Part shown: one piece after another, positions 50,501 through 58,564 of the stretch
How positions within the stretch are numbered: the stretch's first letter is position 1
How the letters are laid out: each line of letters begins with the position of its first letter
Assembly (NCBI GenBank): GCA_001765415.1
Contig: CP017245.1
Span: 1,054,001-1,118,000 of the forward strand
Direction: 5' to 3'
DNA: 64,000 bases
Source of the DNA: Candidatus Melainabacteria bacterium MEL.A1
GTDB lineage: Bacteria; Cyanobacteriota; Vampirovibrionia; Gastranaerophilales; Gastranaerophilaceae
The notes under the pieces: model-generated
What the model saw: only the letters and a program-made list of their open reading frames with translations
Databases searched by the model: none
Told to the model about the DNA's origin: nothing
Made by a program: the position numbers and the translations under genes

Positions 50501-51171
50501 AATGATTTATCAGTCATTACAGCAGTATTTTTAGTATAATCATACGCACTAGGAACAATTGTTGAAGTTCCTGTTGGATTACTAGCATCATATTTTACAT
50601 CATAGTTAGAAATATAATATTGATGATCTTTAGGTAAACCTAAATTGCTAGACAATTTATCATAAGAACTTTGTGTTGGAGAAATAACTGATAAATTACC
50701 GACATTGATAACGCCAGAACTTCCAACAACCATACCGTTTGGAGAAATAAATACCAAATTACCATTTGTTTTTAAAGCACCATTAACACCTTGAAGTGCA
50801 TTAACAATACCATCTATTTTTACTCCATTATTAACCAAAGCAATAAAGTTATTAATATCACCTTTAATATCGGTTAATGTTAAATCATTACCAGCTCCAG
50901 ATTGTTTTTGTAAAATATAGTTATAAATAAAGTTTAATACATCACCCTTAGCCAAATTAATTTCGCCAAATTGTTTGAAGCCGGTATCACCTTTTACAGC
51001 ATCCGGTCTGATATTCCAAGTGTTACCACCACCATTGTTAATTTGATTATTATTAGCGTCTGTGATTGTTGATGCAGCCAAAACCTGATATGTCAAAGAC
51101 TGTTGCATGATTAGCAACATACTTAACATAAATGCAACTACTCTTTTTTTATTAATTCCCTGTGTATTCAT
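47557..51171 (-). CDS. Filamentous-haemagglutinin-like adhesin with Thr-Asp stalk and C-terminal PilZ domain
   Basis: About 1204 residues. A signal peptide (1-33, ending YQVLAAS) leads into a two-partner-secretion domain with TLTDIKGDINNFIALVNNG, LVFISPNGMVVGSSGVINVGNLSV, then beta-helix repeats rich in Asn, Gly and Thr to about 880. Residues 886-1062 are an almost pure Thr-Asp dipeptide stalk with occasional Ile, Asn, Leu and Val. The final 120 residues form a PilZ domain: KRQYMR gives RxxxR (R1090, R1094), SDISRGG gives DxSxxG (D1117, S1119, G1122), then KVGDVVPVHL and GGKFIDLDQATANKLL. PilZ binds cytoplasmic c-di-GMP, so its place on an exported adhesin is unexpected. AGAGGT precedes ATG 51171. 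No TpsB partner is in the window. Confidence 0.85.
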   Translation of the reverse strand: MNTQGINKKRVVAFMLSMLLIMQQSLTYQVLAASTITDANNNQINNGGGNTWNIRPDAVKGDTGFKQFGEINLAKGDVLNFIYNYILQKQSGAGNDLTLTDIKGDINNFIALVNNGVKIDGIVNALQGVNGALKTNGNLVFISPNGMVVGSSGVINVGNLSVISPTQSSYDKLSSNLGLPKDHQYYISNYDVKYDASNPTGTSTIVPSAYDYTKNTAVMTDKSFDLSTLTDSNGSTLSLGGKAIQIDAGGRVAARGDINLQGGTIANNGLLLAGLGNNETAALTGHDAADTLFTKLVNIDNMGTANTFVNNNGNISIKSVTGTSVGNGAKVRNYGTGNITIENSGANGISIAGEVSNPNGATKITNTNGGLLVASTGLIASGGSALTQNKSTLLVSNEGSGGMNIQGKVTANHTNKTNTVNFVNKNSNMSIGSNGVTNNITSNADVNIAVTNGNLLNNGVANTLIYTTNGADLNATVTNGAIGEEVGPCDGGICTGIGPNQRDLTKSVNTSIDGVITATSTAGSNTSLINMASLNKDMNVNQIKADGRVILLADSSTKGASPYSIVNRSKNSANPNVEGTGISLIASGNIGEAKTSTKSATPLTFRQNGYSYNPSRDNAQLPHNIDAINKTGNGVDMLAIGNIDVKGMDAANGTKLDTNACAIISRTGDINAEFSGNVYVRETTANKNLNLTTRGKNMYVDHLGEVPTYGTDYYGTNTNVHPERAKLVALDLGTQWIDAEKPEYRSAADSTIVVKNGTLKGDGNKRPSGDQDLYMVADNAYAGGYYFNMGKHRNGGVSTVVKNSTTNTLTNAKDGSTPISIRTKAVRPDDVTAIGKNPDDRNYYYGGSEQGGDPGYDGTTDPDKQGTKEDDDNLVVPKDEEPDYPLDTDTDTDTDTDTDIDTDLDSDTDTDTDTDTDIDTDTDTDTDVDTDTDIDTDTDTDNDTDTDTDTDTDTDTDIDLDNDTDTDTDVDTDTDIDTDIDTDTDNDTDIDTDTDIDTDTDTDNDTDTDTDTDTDTDTDIDLDNDTDTDTDIDTDTDIDTDIDTDTDNDTDIDTDTDIDPDPEPARPKVDFKDIYKQRVVNDRVDSIDKRQYMRFNTQENQNPISFESSDNVVSISDISRGGVSLTHKGKLKVGDVVPVHLQYGDLTINANVKIVSASDVKAGGKFIDLDQATANKLLYLSLLEKDQPIAQTIMNKNVATTIEE
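47985..48515 (-). repeat. Thr-Asp dipeptide repeat with 186-bp internal duplication
   Basis: About 175 codons of alternating Thr and Asp. The block starting TTGTCTAAGTCAATATCAGT occurs at 48101 and again at 48287, a period of 186 bases (62 codons), so a larger unit has been duplicated inside the simple repeat. Codons vary (GAT/GAC, ACA/ACT/ACC), so the unit was kept by selection on protein and not only by recent slippage. Confidence 0.85.
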
Positions 51172-51232
51172 TGTCTTTGGAACCTCTATTTTCTTTTTCT
51201 GCACGTTTAAACACTTTTACATGTATATAAAC

Positions 51233-51243
51233 GGATTTTGCGC
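51233..51243 (-). promoter_or_regulatory. GCGCAAAATCC motif upstream of the adhesin
   Basis: On the minus strand GCGCAAAATCC, 62 bases before the adhesin start. The same 11 bases occur at 43715-43725 (upstream of the GAF-GGDEF-HD-GYP gene) and a near copy (GCGCAATTTTCC) at 54351-54362 (upstream of the second giant gene). May be a shared regulatory site. Confidence 0.4.
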
Positions 51244-51294
51244 TTAAATCTTTACTATTTTCCGGTAATTGTTTACAAAAATTTATAATTTAAA

Positions 51295-51328
51295 AAAGAG
51301 GGAAGGATTGAATAATCCAACCCTCTTT
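51295..51328 (-). terminator. Terminator of the 972-residue gene
   Basis: AAAGAGGG (51295-51302) and CCCTCTTT (51321-51328) enclose an inner GGATT/AATCC stem; a T-run follows on the minus strand. It separates this transcript from the adhesin downstream. Confidence 0.85.
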
Positions 51329-51332
51329 AGAG

Positions 51333-54251
51333 TTATCTGGTTATTACATTTGCTCTTGCAATAAATCCTTTTTTACGTAAATTTGCTTCGCTTGCATTTT
51401 TACCATTTTTACCGCCAAGAGGAATTTGGTTTCTATCAAAACCGCCAATTGTGTTAGGGTCAGTTCCGATTATTGTATCATCAATACCTGCAATCATGCC
51501 TGCCGGAATTTCTGATGGGAAGTGATAAGTCAAATCTCCCGCATAGTTTAACTTGTAAGGATTTGATTTATAACCGTTGATTTGTGTCATAACATATTCA
51601 AGAACTTTGTTTGCAGTCGCATCATCCTGAATGTTGTACATTTTCTTAACGATACTCAATCTATCTTCTGCTAAGTTGTAGTTAGTTCCTTTTTTATGAG
51701 AAACTTTGATTTTGTATGTAAAATTATCAATATTTTTATCAGGAGTTTGAACTTCTCTTTCCTCTCTTGTAACAAATTGAGGAATATCTAAAGTTTGCTC
51801 TTTATTTTCAGTTTCAGTTTTTTCTTTCTTTTTATTTAGGTTTACGATACCGTCAAAACTTCTGCCTTTAGCGTGAACTTTACCCATTGAAAGTGCGTTG
51901 TTAACACCTCCACCAATACCTCCAAAGATAGCGGCATTTATTGCAGTTTTCAAGTGCTTGTCGCCACGACCTTCCCATTTCTGACCTTCAGCCTCAACTT
52001 GGCCAGAATATTCTTGTCCTTCAGCAGTAACTGACCATTCTTGACCTTCAGCAGTAACCGACCATTCTTGTCCTGGTGCAGTAACCGACCATTCTTGTCC
52101 TGGTGCAGTAACCGACCATTCTTGTCCTGGTGCAACAACTGACCAATCTTGACCTTTAACAAATATATCTTTATTGACGACTTTAGTGAATGTTTCACCA
52201 TTATCAGTATAATTAAATGTTGTTCTATCATGAATTGTTCTATCTGCTGTCGTTCCAAATAGAGTTTGGTCATCTGTTCTACCAGTAAATGTTTGATCTG
52301 CAGTTCTGCCAGTAAATGTTTGATCTGCAGTTCTGCCAGAGAAAGTTCTATCAGCAGTTTTACCTGAATATATCCTATCAGCTGTTCTGCCTTTATATTG
52401 AACAAATTGAGATGCGGTTTCACCTGCAAGGTTAACAGCACCTGCTAACCATGATGCAGCGTAAGCAGTACCAAACCCTAACGCACCACCAATGCCAACA
52501 CCTTGCAAGACGTGTAAAACACGTTTTGCGTTAGTTGAGTTAGTGTCAATACTGTTGCCACCTTTTTCAACCAAATGACGAAGTTTATTTAATTCACCAT
52601 TGCCGACTCTGCCATTATCGTTACCAATAATTTCTTCAATTGAGCGACGTTTACCATCTTTGGTAATCAATGTCTGGCTCATCCAGCCTTGACGACCTTC
52701 ATTTAATGTCAAGTTCCCATCTTTCGCAAAGCCTTCTTGTGTTTCGTTATCTAGCGTACGAGAATCTGTAGCTTTATCACAGAATGCTTTGAATTTAGCT
52801 TCACTGAACTTATAATATTTGCCATTTACTTCAAAATCGCAATCATTTTTAGTTCCTTGAGTACAAAATTCATCAGGGCATTCCATTACAAGTTTACGAC
52901 CTGCTTTACCAATGTCAGTATGTTCAATTGCAGAATTTTTTTCTCCTTTAGCAGCTTCCTTTCTTTCTGCTTTTGAGAAATGAACTCTGGTATTATCAAT
53001 ATTTTGTTTTGTTTCAGCTGCTTTTGCTTGACGTTTTGCTTCATCTTGAATAAATTCTTTTTTGTCCTTAGCAACTTGTTTATCACTTCTTTTACCCAAG
53101 ACATCAACAACTGCCATACGTTCTAGAATAACATTTGAATCAAAATTTGGATCTTCTGCAATTCTTAAATATGCGGCTATCTTCTTTTTAGCTGCTCCAG
53201 TATCACCTTCAAATGTAGCTCGACCATCACCGGTTCCACGTTTGTAAGCTTCAAGTAAAGCATCCTCATCCTTTACCGCTTCATTTAACAAAGTATTAAA
53301 AAATACTTTTTCTTCATCTGTAGCATATTCTTTAAGATATTTTTGAACAATTTCTTCTTTTGTTTTGCATTCTTTTTCAATTTTGCCCATTTGCTTTGAA
53401 ATTTTCTTTTCATATTTATTACGAGCAATAGAAATATTCATTGTTGATTGGTTTTCAGGATCTTTTACCCATTCTGTCAATGCAGCTTCATAATCCTTAC
53501 GAGCTTGTTTTCTACCAGCTCTATTGTGTTTCAAGTCATCTGCAACTTTTACAGGTTCTGATTCTTCTGTTGTAGTTGTTGTAACTTCTGTATTAATTTT
53601 TACTGATTTATTTTCTCTTGTTTCAACAGGTGCTTGTGTTTGAGTTGGGAATGCTTCATCAACTGCTTTTTTGCCTTCAGCACCATTGATAACATAACCT
53701 CCATCTTCATTTAGAGTAATTTTGCCATCTTTCGCTAATTTATCTGCAATAGCTTTACCATCCTCATTGGTTGATAAATATGATAATCTGTTATTTTTAG
53801 CAAATTTTGTAATCGCTGTATCATATTTTGTTTTATCATAAGTTACAACGCCTTTTTCTTTATCAATTGACAAACCTGCAGCTTCAAATTCTTTTACCAA
53901 TTCTGCACGTTTATCTTCTGCCAAACCTGACTGTTTAACAAAATCATCAAGTTTGAAGGTAACTGTTTTTTCTTCTTTAACACCTTCTTTTGCTTTCGCA
54001 GTAGAATGTTCAACACCCAAACCTTTTGCAGGTGTCGCACTATCAAGAGTTTTTGTTTCTTTTACTCCGCCAGCTCCTTCAACATCAAATACGCCAACGG
54101 ATTTTAAACTTGCATTAGTTGTACTATATGTACCATCTCCATTGTCGATAATTGAACCTTCATTAATTAATCTTTGAAGATTGCCTGGATTTTTCTTTAA
54201 TTCATTTACATATCCTTGTTGTAATTGGAATTGAACTTCATTTGCACACAT
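51333..54251 (-). CDS. Giant repeat protein with two tandem repeat families between hydrophobic segments
   Basis: About 972 residues, no family recognised and no signal peptide. Residues 1-580 are charged and helical with several DGxGTY/DGxxTLNE turns. A glycine-rich hydrophobic segment (about 584-614, LQGVGIGGALGFGTAYAASW) is followed by 5-6 copies of a 9-residue unit like GRTADQTFT (about 620-676), then 5-6 copies of GQEWSVTAP (about 700-758, 27-bp tandem DNA repeats at 51985-52160), then a second glycine-rich segment (about 770-790, INAAIFGGIGGGVNNAL). The C-terminus has YKIKVSHKKGTNYNLAEDRLSIVKKMYNI, faintly LysM-like. The start at 54251 follows AAGGA by eight bases; ATG 54257 is too close. 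Confidence 0.75.
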   Translation of the reverse strand: MCANEVQFQLQQGYVNELKKNPGNLQRLINEGSIIDNGDGTYSTTNASLKSVGVFDVEGAGGVKETKTLDSATPAKGLGVEHSTAKAKEGVKEEKTVTFKLDDFVKQSGLAEDKRAELVKEFEAAGLSIDKEKGVVTYDKTKYDTAITKFAKNNRLSYLSTNEDGKAIADKLAKDGKITLNEDGGYVINGAEGKKAVDEAFPTQTQAPVETRENKSVKINTEVTTTTTEESEPVKVADDLKHNRAGRKQARKDYEAALTEWVKDPENQSTMNISIARNKYEKKISKQMGKIEKECKTKEEIVQKYLKEYATDEEKVFFNTLLNEAVKDEDALLEAYKRGTGDGRATFEGDTGAAKKKIAAYLRIAEDPNFDSNVILERMAVVDVLGKRSDKQVAKDKKEFIQDEAKRQAKAAETKQNIDNTRVHFSKAERKEAAKGEKNSAIEHTDIGKAGRKLVMECPDEFCTQGTKNDCDFEVNGKYYKFSEAKFKAFCDKATDSRTLDNETQEGFAKDGNLTLNEGRQGWMSQTLITKDGKRRSIEEIIGNDNGRVGNGELNKLRHLVEKGGNSIDTNSTNAKRVLHVLQGVGIGGALGFGTAYAASWLAGAVNLAGETASQFVQYKGRTADRIYSGKTADRTFSGRTADQTFTGRTADQTFTGRTDDQTLFGTTADRTIHDRTTFNYTDNGETFTKVVNKDIFVKGQDWSVVAPGQEWSVTAPGQEWSVTAPGQEWSVTAEGQEWSVTAEGQEYSGQVEAEGQKWEGRGDKHLKTAINAAIFGGIGGGVNNALSMGKVHAKGRSFDGIVNLNKKKEKTETENKEQTLDIPQFVTREEREVQTPDKNIDNFTYKIKVSHKKGTNYNLAEDRLSIVKKMYNIQDDATANKVLEYVMTQINGYKSNPYKLNYAGDLTYHFPSEIPAGMIAGIDDTIIGTDPNTIGGFDRNQIPLGGKNGKNASEANLRKKGFIARANVITR
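51985..52400 (-). repeat. Two adjacent coding tandem repeats
   Basis: 51985-52160: five to six 27-bp units encoding GQEWSVTAP/E variants, three of them identical. 52231-52400: five to six units encoding the RTAD(Q/R)TF(T/S)G type. The arrays are separated by about 70 bases of non-repeated sequence. Confidence 0.85.
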
Positions 54252-54844
54252 AGTCATAATCCTTTCTTCTCAATTTTCTATACATCTCCACATGAAAATT
54301 GATTTGGTCTTGTTTATACTCTCTATGTCCATGTAAAAACATGTTTTTTGGGAAAATTGCGCTATTTTTGAATTTCCTTATTACTTTTTTCTAAAACCAT
54401 TGATTTTACTGGGTTATAGAGGGTTTTACTACTTAATAATTCGTAACAATTATATCTATTTCGTATATATTTTATCTATACTAATTAGATATTTTTCTCG
54501 TTTTCACTTGCTTTATCGCACAAGTACACACTCCTTTTGTTAGAACTTCTACCACATGACATATCGGCGCACCTTTTCCAAATCTTTAGGATTTCAAAGA
54601 AAGATGTTACATTTATTTACAATTTGTTTTGTCGTCGGATTGGTAAATCCGAGAAGGACCATGTCATTACGAGGAGCGAAGCGACGTAGTAATCTCATCA
54701 TTATTTCAATATAGATGGTTTGCACCCCTCTCCTGCCTTTCAGGCACCCTCAGCACAAGTGGCGAGGAGAAAGATTAGAAGTTTTGGAAGCATGAAAGAA
54801 ATTTTATGATAGTATATTTAAAGTTGGAATAAAGGAGAGATTTA
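54252..54844. other. 593-bp intergenic region
   Basis: Contains, for the minus-strand giant gene, an ACATGT-rich segment and the GGAAAATTGCGC motif (54351-54362), then about 300 bases with nothing I can name, then repeat elements at 54661-54795, and AAAGGAG before the plus-strand glycosyltransferase. No gene seen. Confidence 0.6.
54661..54795 (+). repeat. Cosmopolitan GTCATTACGAGGAGCGAAGC-type repeat plus CCCCTCTCC element
   Basis: GTCATTACGAGGAGCGAAGC then GACGTAGTAATCTC (54663-54696) is a palindromic repeat form I have seen in unrelated bacteria. It is followed by CACCCCTCTCCTGCCTTTC and GCACAAGTGGCGAGGAG, shared with 43850-43970. Confidence 0.7.
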
Positions 54845-56518
54845 ATGGAAAAATTCTTTAATTTTATAAAAAAACACGGTGATTTATTCACTTTTTTAGG
54901 TCTATTAATAGTATGTTATTTTATTTTCTTTTTTAATATTGGAAATTATCCTTTGATGGATGTCGACGAAACAAGATATGTTTCTATGGCACGAGATATG
55001 TTCCATTGCAAGGACTTTTTGACACTTTACTTAAACGGAGAATTTTTCTTTGAAAAACCACCTCTTTATTTCTGGGGTGAGTGTTTATCATTCGCTATTT
55101 TTGGGAAAGTTACAGAATTTACCGCAAGATTTCCGGTTGCACTATACGGAACACTTTCGACTTTGCTATTATATTTTACCGGCAAAAAAATTGTTTCTCG
55201 CAGATTTGGAGTAATTTCAGCTCTTATCCTTGCAACCACATTGGAATTTGTAATTTTGGCAAAATTTGCAATTCTTGATATCGTCGTAACAACTTGTGTC
55301 GGATTTTCAGTAATGTTCGGATTTTTGACCCAATTTGTTCAAGACAAAAATAAAAAATATATGTGGTGGTTATTCTACATATTCTCAGGCTTGGCAGTAA
55401 TGGCTAAGGGAATTCCTGGTTTTGTTGTGCCGTTTGCAGTAATGTTTTTTGTAACAATCGCAAACAAGACATTTAAACAAGTTTTTAAACCACAATATAT
55501 TTTGCCGGGATTTTTATTATTTTTTTTAATAGTTCTCCCGTGGCATTTAATTATGTTCAAAATTCACGATCCGCTATTTTTCCACGAATATATAATTAAA
55601 CACCACATCGAGAGATTTTTAAATTCAAATGAAATTAATAGGGAACAACCATTCTATTTTTATATTCTAACAGTTTTATGGGGACTTGTTCCATGGATTT
55701 TTTCAGCAATCGCTGTTGGGATTACAAAATTTAAGTCAATCAAAAAATTCAACGTTACAGAACTATCCAACCCACAAAAATACTTGTTATTTAACGCAAT
55801 CGCATTTGTTGTAACAATGTTATTTTTCTCATCTTCCAGCACAAAATTAATTACATATATTTTACCTGTATATTTCTTCACTGCCTGTATTTTGGGATTT
55901 GTATGGGAAGATTATATGTTCAACAAAAAATACGAAAAACCAATAAATATAACTGTTTACATTTTAGGTGGAATATGTATTTTGGCAGGAATTTTGACCT
56001 GTTTTGCAAAATTTGTTCTTCCGGCTCAAACATATTCAGATCTATTAACAATAAAATGGTTCTGCATAATTTTGGTTTTGGCATTTGGAATTTCAAGTAT
56101 TTTATGCGCAGTTAAAAAACATCCAAAAGGAGTTTTTGCATGTTATGTACTTTTTATCCTTATCACATCGGCATTTGGGACAAAATTATTCTACAATATG
56201 GATTATAAATTTGGGCAAAATGATTTGATGCGTTTTGCAAAATACGCTCACGAAAACGGCAAAAAAGTTGCAGTAATAAATGATGAAAGGAAATATTCAG
56301 TAGTTTATTATTACGGAATTCCAACAGACATGGATAGTAGAAACGTCTTATTCATTACTCTTAACGATAAAGAAGAAATGAAGCAACTGGGACATATTTT
56401 AGATGATAAAAATATCGTTGCCATCATCAGAAAAAAACAGTATCAAGAGATTGATAAAACTTTAGATTTTGATGTAATATTAGAAGGAAGAAAACATTTA
56501 CTTGTTAAGGTTCACTAA
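54845..56518 (+). CDS. ArnT/PMT-like membrane glycosyltransferase (GT39/GT83-type)
   Basis: A 557-residue integral membrane protein with about 11-12 helices. The first periplasmic loop carries NYPLMDVDETRYVSMARDM with the catalytic DE pair, followed by GEFFFEKPPLYFW and TARFPVALYGTLS, as in ArnT and related lipid-linked sugar transferases. It likely transfers a sugar from an isoprenyl-phosphate donor to lipid or protein at the outer face of the inner membrane; the acceptor is unknown. AAAGGAGAG precedes the ATG. The following gene overlaps by one base. Confidence 0.9.
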   Translation: MEKFFNFIKKHGDLFTFLGLLIVCYFIFFFNIGNYPLMDVDETRYVSMARDMFHCKDFLTLYLNGEFFFEKPPLYFWGECLSFAIFGKVTEFTARFPVALYGTLSTLLLYFTGKKIVSRRFGVISALILATTLEFVILAKFAILDIVVTTCVGFSVMFGFLTQFVQDKNKKYMWWLFYIFSGLAVMAKGIPGFVVPFAVMFFVTIANKTFKQVFKPQYILPGFLLFFLIVLPWHLIMFKIHDPLFFHEYIIKHHIERFLNSNEINREQPFYFYILTVLWGLVPWIFSAIAVGITKFKSIKKFNVTELSNPQKYLLFNAIAFVVTMLFFSSSSTKLITYILPVYFFTACILGFVWEDYMFNKKYEKPINITVYILGGICILAGILTCFAKFVLPAQTYSDLLTIKWFCIILVLAFGISSILCAVKKHPKGVFACYVLFILITSAFGTKLFYNMDYKFGQNDLMRFAKYAHENGKKVAVINDERKYSVVYYYGIPTDMDSRNVLFITLNDKEEMKQLGHILDDKNIVAIIRKKQYQEIDKTLDFDVILEGRKHLLVKVH

Positions 56519-57057
56519 TGTTACAAAGATACGAAAAATTTTTAAAAGAAGTTTTAGATCCAAAATTAGACAAATACTTTGAGGAACAGTGCGAATTTGT
56601 AAAATGCAAAGAAGGCTGTTCTTCTTGTTGCGAAGTTGGAGAGTATCCGTTTTCAAGACTTGAACTAGAATATTTAATGTCAGGATTTGTAAATCTTCCA
56701 TTTGAAACAAAACACAAAATCAAAGAAGAAATAAAACGACTAAAACGAGAACAACCCAAAATGTATAAATGCCCGTTTTTAATTAACAAAATGTGTTGCC
56801 TTTATCAATACAGGGGAATTGTGTGCAGAATACATGGACTTGCTTGGTATGACGAAGTCGAAAACAGAGTGAGATTACCTTATTGCGTTAACAAGGGATT
56901 GAATTATGGAACGGTTTTCAACAGAGAAACAGGAGAAGTATTTTTAGACAATCCAATCAAAGAACGATTGAGGATAGATACTATCCTCAAAGGTCCTGAA
57001 GCTGAACCATATAATTTGGAATGCGGAGAAATTCGCCCGCTTTTAAAATGGTTCTAA
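56518..57057 (+). CDS. YkgJ-family cysteine-cluster protein
   Basis: A 179-residue protein of the CxxCxxCC (YkgJ) family: CKEGCSSCCEVG near residue 30, then CPFL, MCCLYQYRGIVCRIHG with further Cys, and a late PYCVNKG. The conserved cysteines are thought to bind a metal or Fe-S cluster; biochemical role unknown. Start overlaps the glycosyltransferase stop (TAATG), indicating translational coupling. A second YkgJ-type protein is at 63248. Confidence 0.88.
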   Translation: MLQRYEKFLKEVLDPKLDKYFEEQCEFVKCKEGCSSCCEVGEYPFSRLELEYLMSGFVNLPFETKHKIKEEIKRLKREQPKMYKCPFLINKMCCLYQYRGIVCRIHGLAWYDEVENRVRLPYCVNKGLNYGTVFNRETGEVFLDNPIKERLRIDTILKGPEAEPYNLECGEIRPLLKWF

Positions 57058-57063
57058 ATTGTT

Positions 57064-58389
57064 TTAGCGTAAATATTTTATATACAAATAAATAGAACTT
57101 ATGATTAATGAAACAGTTGTTACCAAAGCTCCATATTTCATAAATTTTATAAATGAAATCGGATGACCTTTTGTATGCGCAGTTTCACTAACAATAACAT
57201 TTGCAGCAGCTCCAATAATAGTTAAGTTTCCACCCAAACAAGCACCTAATGACAACGCCCACCATAAAGGATGATGACCAGCACCTGCATAAGGTAATGT
57301 ATGTTGAACTTGTGCAATTAAAGGAGCCATAGTTGCAGTGTAAGGGATATTGTCAATAATTCCTGACAAAATACCTGATCCCCACAAGATTAACATTGTC
57401 GCAGCAGTCAAGCTTCCATGAGTAAACTGGATTAATTTGTCAGCCAAAAAACTAATTCCACCATTTGCCTCAAATCCGCCAATAATTATAAACAACCCAA
57501 CAAAAAAGAAGATTGTTAACCATTCGACATCTCGATAAATTTCTTTTGGTTTTTCAAATAACAACAAAAATGATGCACCTGCAACTGCAAAAACATATGC
57601 AGGAATGTGAGTTACGTCATGAGTCACAAAACCTGTAATAACAAGTACAAGAGTAACCATTGAACGTATCATAAGTTTTTTGTGCGTAATAGTTTTAGAA
57701 TTGTCTAAATTTGCGATATGTTCCATTTTTTCTTTTGTTGCTTTAAGAGATTTTCTGAACATGAAAACCAAAATTCCGACACAAACAAGAAAAATAGTAA
57801 ATACAACAACTGTTAACTCGTTTACAAAATCCATAAAACTCAAACCTGCTTTTGCAGCAATAATAATATTTGGAGGATCTCCGATTAATGTTGCTGTACC
57901 GCCGATATTTGATGCTAAAACTTCTGTAATCAAAAACGGAACAGGATCGCATTCAAATTCTCTGGCAATGACAAAAGTTACCGGCATAACTAAAACAACA
58001 GTTGTTACATTATCCAAAAACGCTGATGCAATTGCCGTAAATGCTGCCAATGCAAAAAGAACTGTTTTTGGATGCCCTTTCGTAGCTTTCAAAATTCCAA
58101 TAGCCATCCATTTAAAAACTCCACTTCTGCTTGCGATGTGAACAATAATCATCATACCAATAAGCAAAAAGATAACCTCAAATTCAATATAATCAAAAAC
58201 TGAGCGAATGTAAGTTTCAGTCTGCGGATTGACAGAACCGTGAAATGGCAACAAGCCTAATAACATCGTCAATGAAGCTCCTACAAGTGCTACAACAGAT
58301 TTTTGAATTTTTTCACTGGCAATAAAAATATAGGCAACTAATAATATTGCGCCTGATATAATCATGCCGTAGTTTGATACTAAATCCAT
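57064..58389 (-). CDS. ArsB/NhaD-type ion transporter
   Basis: A 441-residue transporter of the ion-transporter superfamily (ArsB/NhaD/CitM) with about 11 membrane helices. The duplicated re-entrant loop motifs are present: SAFLDNVTTVVLVMP with GGTATLIGDPPNIIIA in the first half and SGIIDNIPYTATMAPL with GGNLTIIGAAANVIVSE in the second. Substrate could be arsenite, sodium/proton or a dicarboxylate; no ars genes are adjacent. GAGGG precedes the ATG. The 175-bp leader upstream shows no riboswitch I can identify. Confidence 0.9.
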   Translation of the reverse strand: MDLVSNYGMIISGAILLVAYIFIASEKIQKSVVALVGASLTMLLGLLPFHGSVNPQTETYIRSVFDYIEFEVIFLLIGMMIIVHIASRSGVFKWMAIGILKATKGHPKTVLFALAAFTAIASAFLDNVTTVVLVMPVTFVIAREFECDPVPFLITEVLASNIGGTATLIGDPPNIIIAAKAGLSFMDFVNELTVVVFTIFLVCVGILVFMFRKSLKATKEKMEHIANLDNSKTITHKKLMIRSMVTLVLVITGFVTHDVTHIPAYVFAVAGASFLLLFEKPKEIYRDVEWLTIFFFVGLFIIIGGFEANGGISFLADKLIQFTHGSLTAATMLILWGSGILSGIIDNIPYTATMAPLIAQVQHTLPYAGAGHHPLWWALSLGACLGGNLTIIGAAANVIVSETAHTKGHPISFIKFMKYGALVTTVSLIISSIYLYIKYLR

Positions 58390-58528
58390 AATTTTTCCCT
58401 CATAAATATTAAAAGCAAACTTCTCTTTTTCGAATATTCCCTTAGTGATTGCACTCCAAAAAGAAAAACTTCCTGCAAACGGGTATTTTTTCTAATTGTA
58501 ACATAAACATTTTGCACAAAATCATTTC

Positions 58529-58557
58529 TTGATTTTTTAAGTTTTATAACTTATAAT
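58529..58557 (+). promoter_or_regulatory. Promoter of the carbonic anhydrase gene
   Basis: TTGATT (58529-58534), 17 bases, TATAAT (58552-58557), ending seven bases before the ATG: a leaderless arrangement. Confidence 0.75.
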
Positions 58558-58564
58558 TTTCTCT

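Noticed and set aside
51985..52160. 27-bp direct repeats considered as a CRISPR array
   Set aside because: The units are contiguous with no spacers, in frame, and encode GQEWSVTAP; no cas genes are present.
58390..58564. Possible riboswitch upstream of the ArsB/NhaD transporter
   Set aside because: The 175-bp leader shows no convincing paired core or terminator and none of the riboswitch consensus elements I know; only weak U/A pairing is visible.
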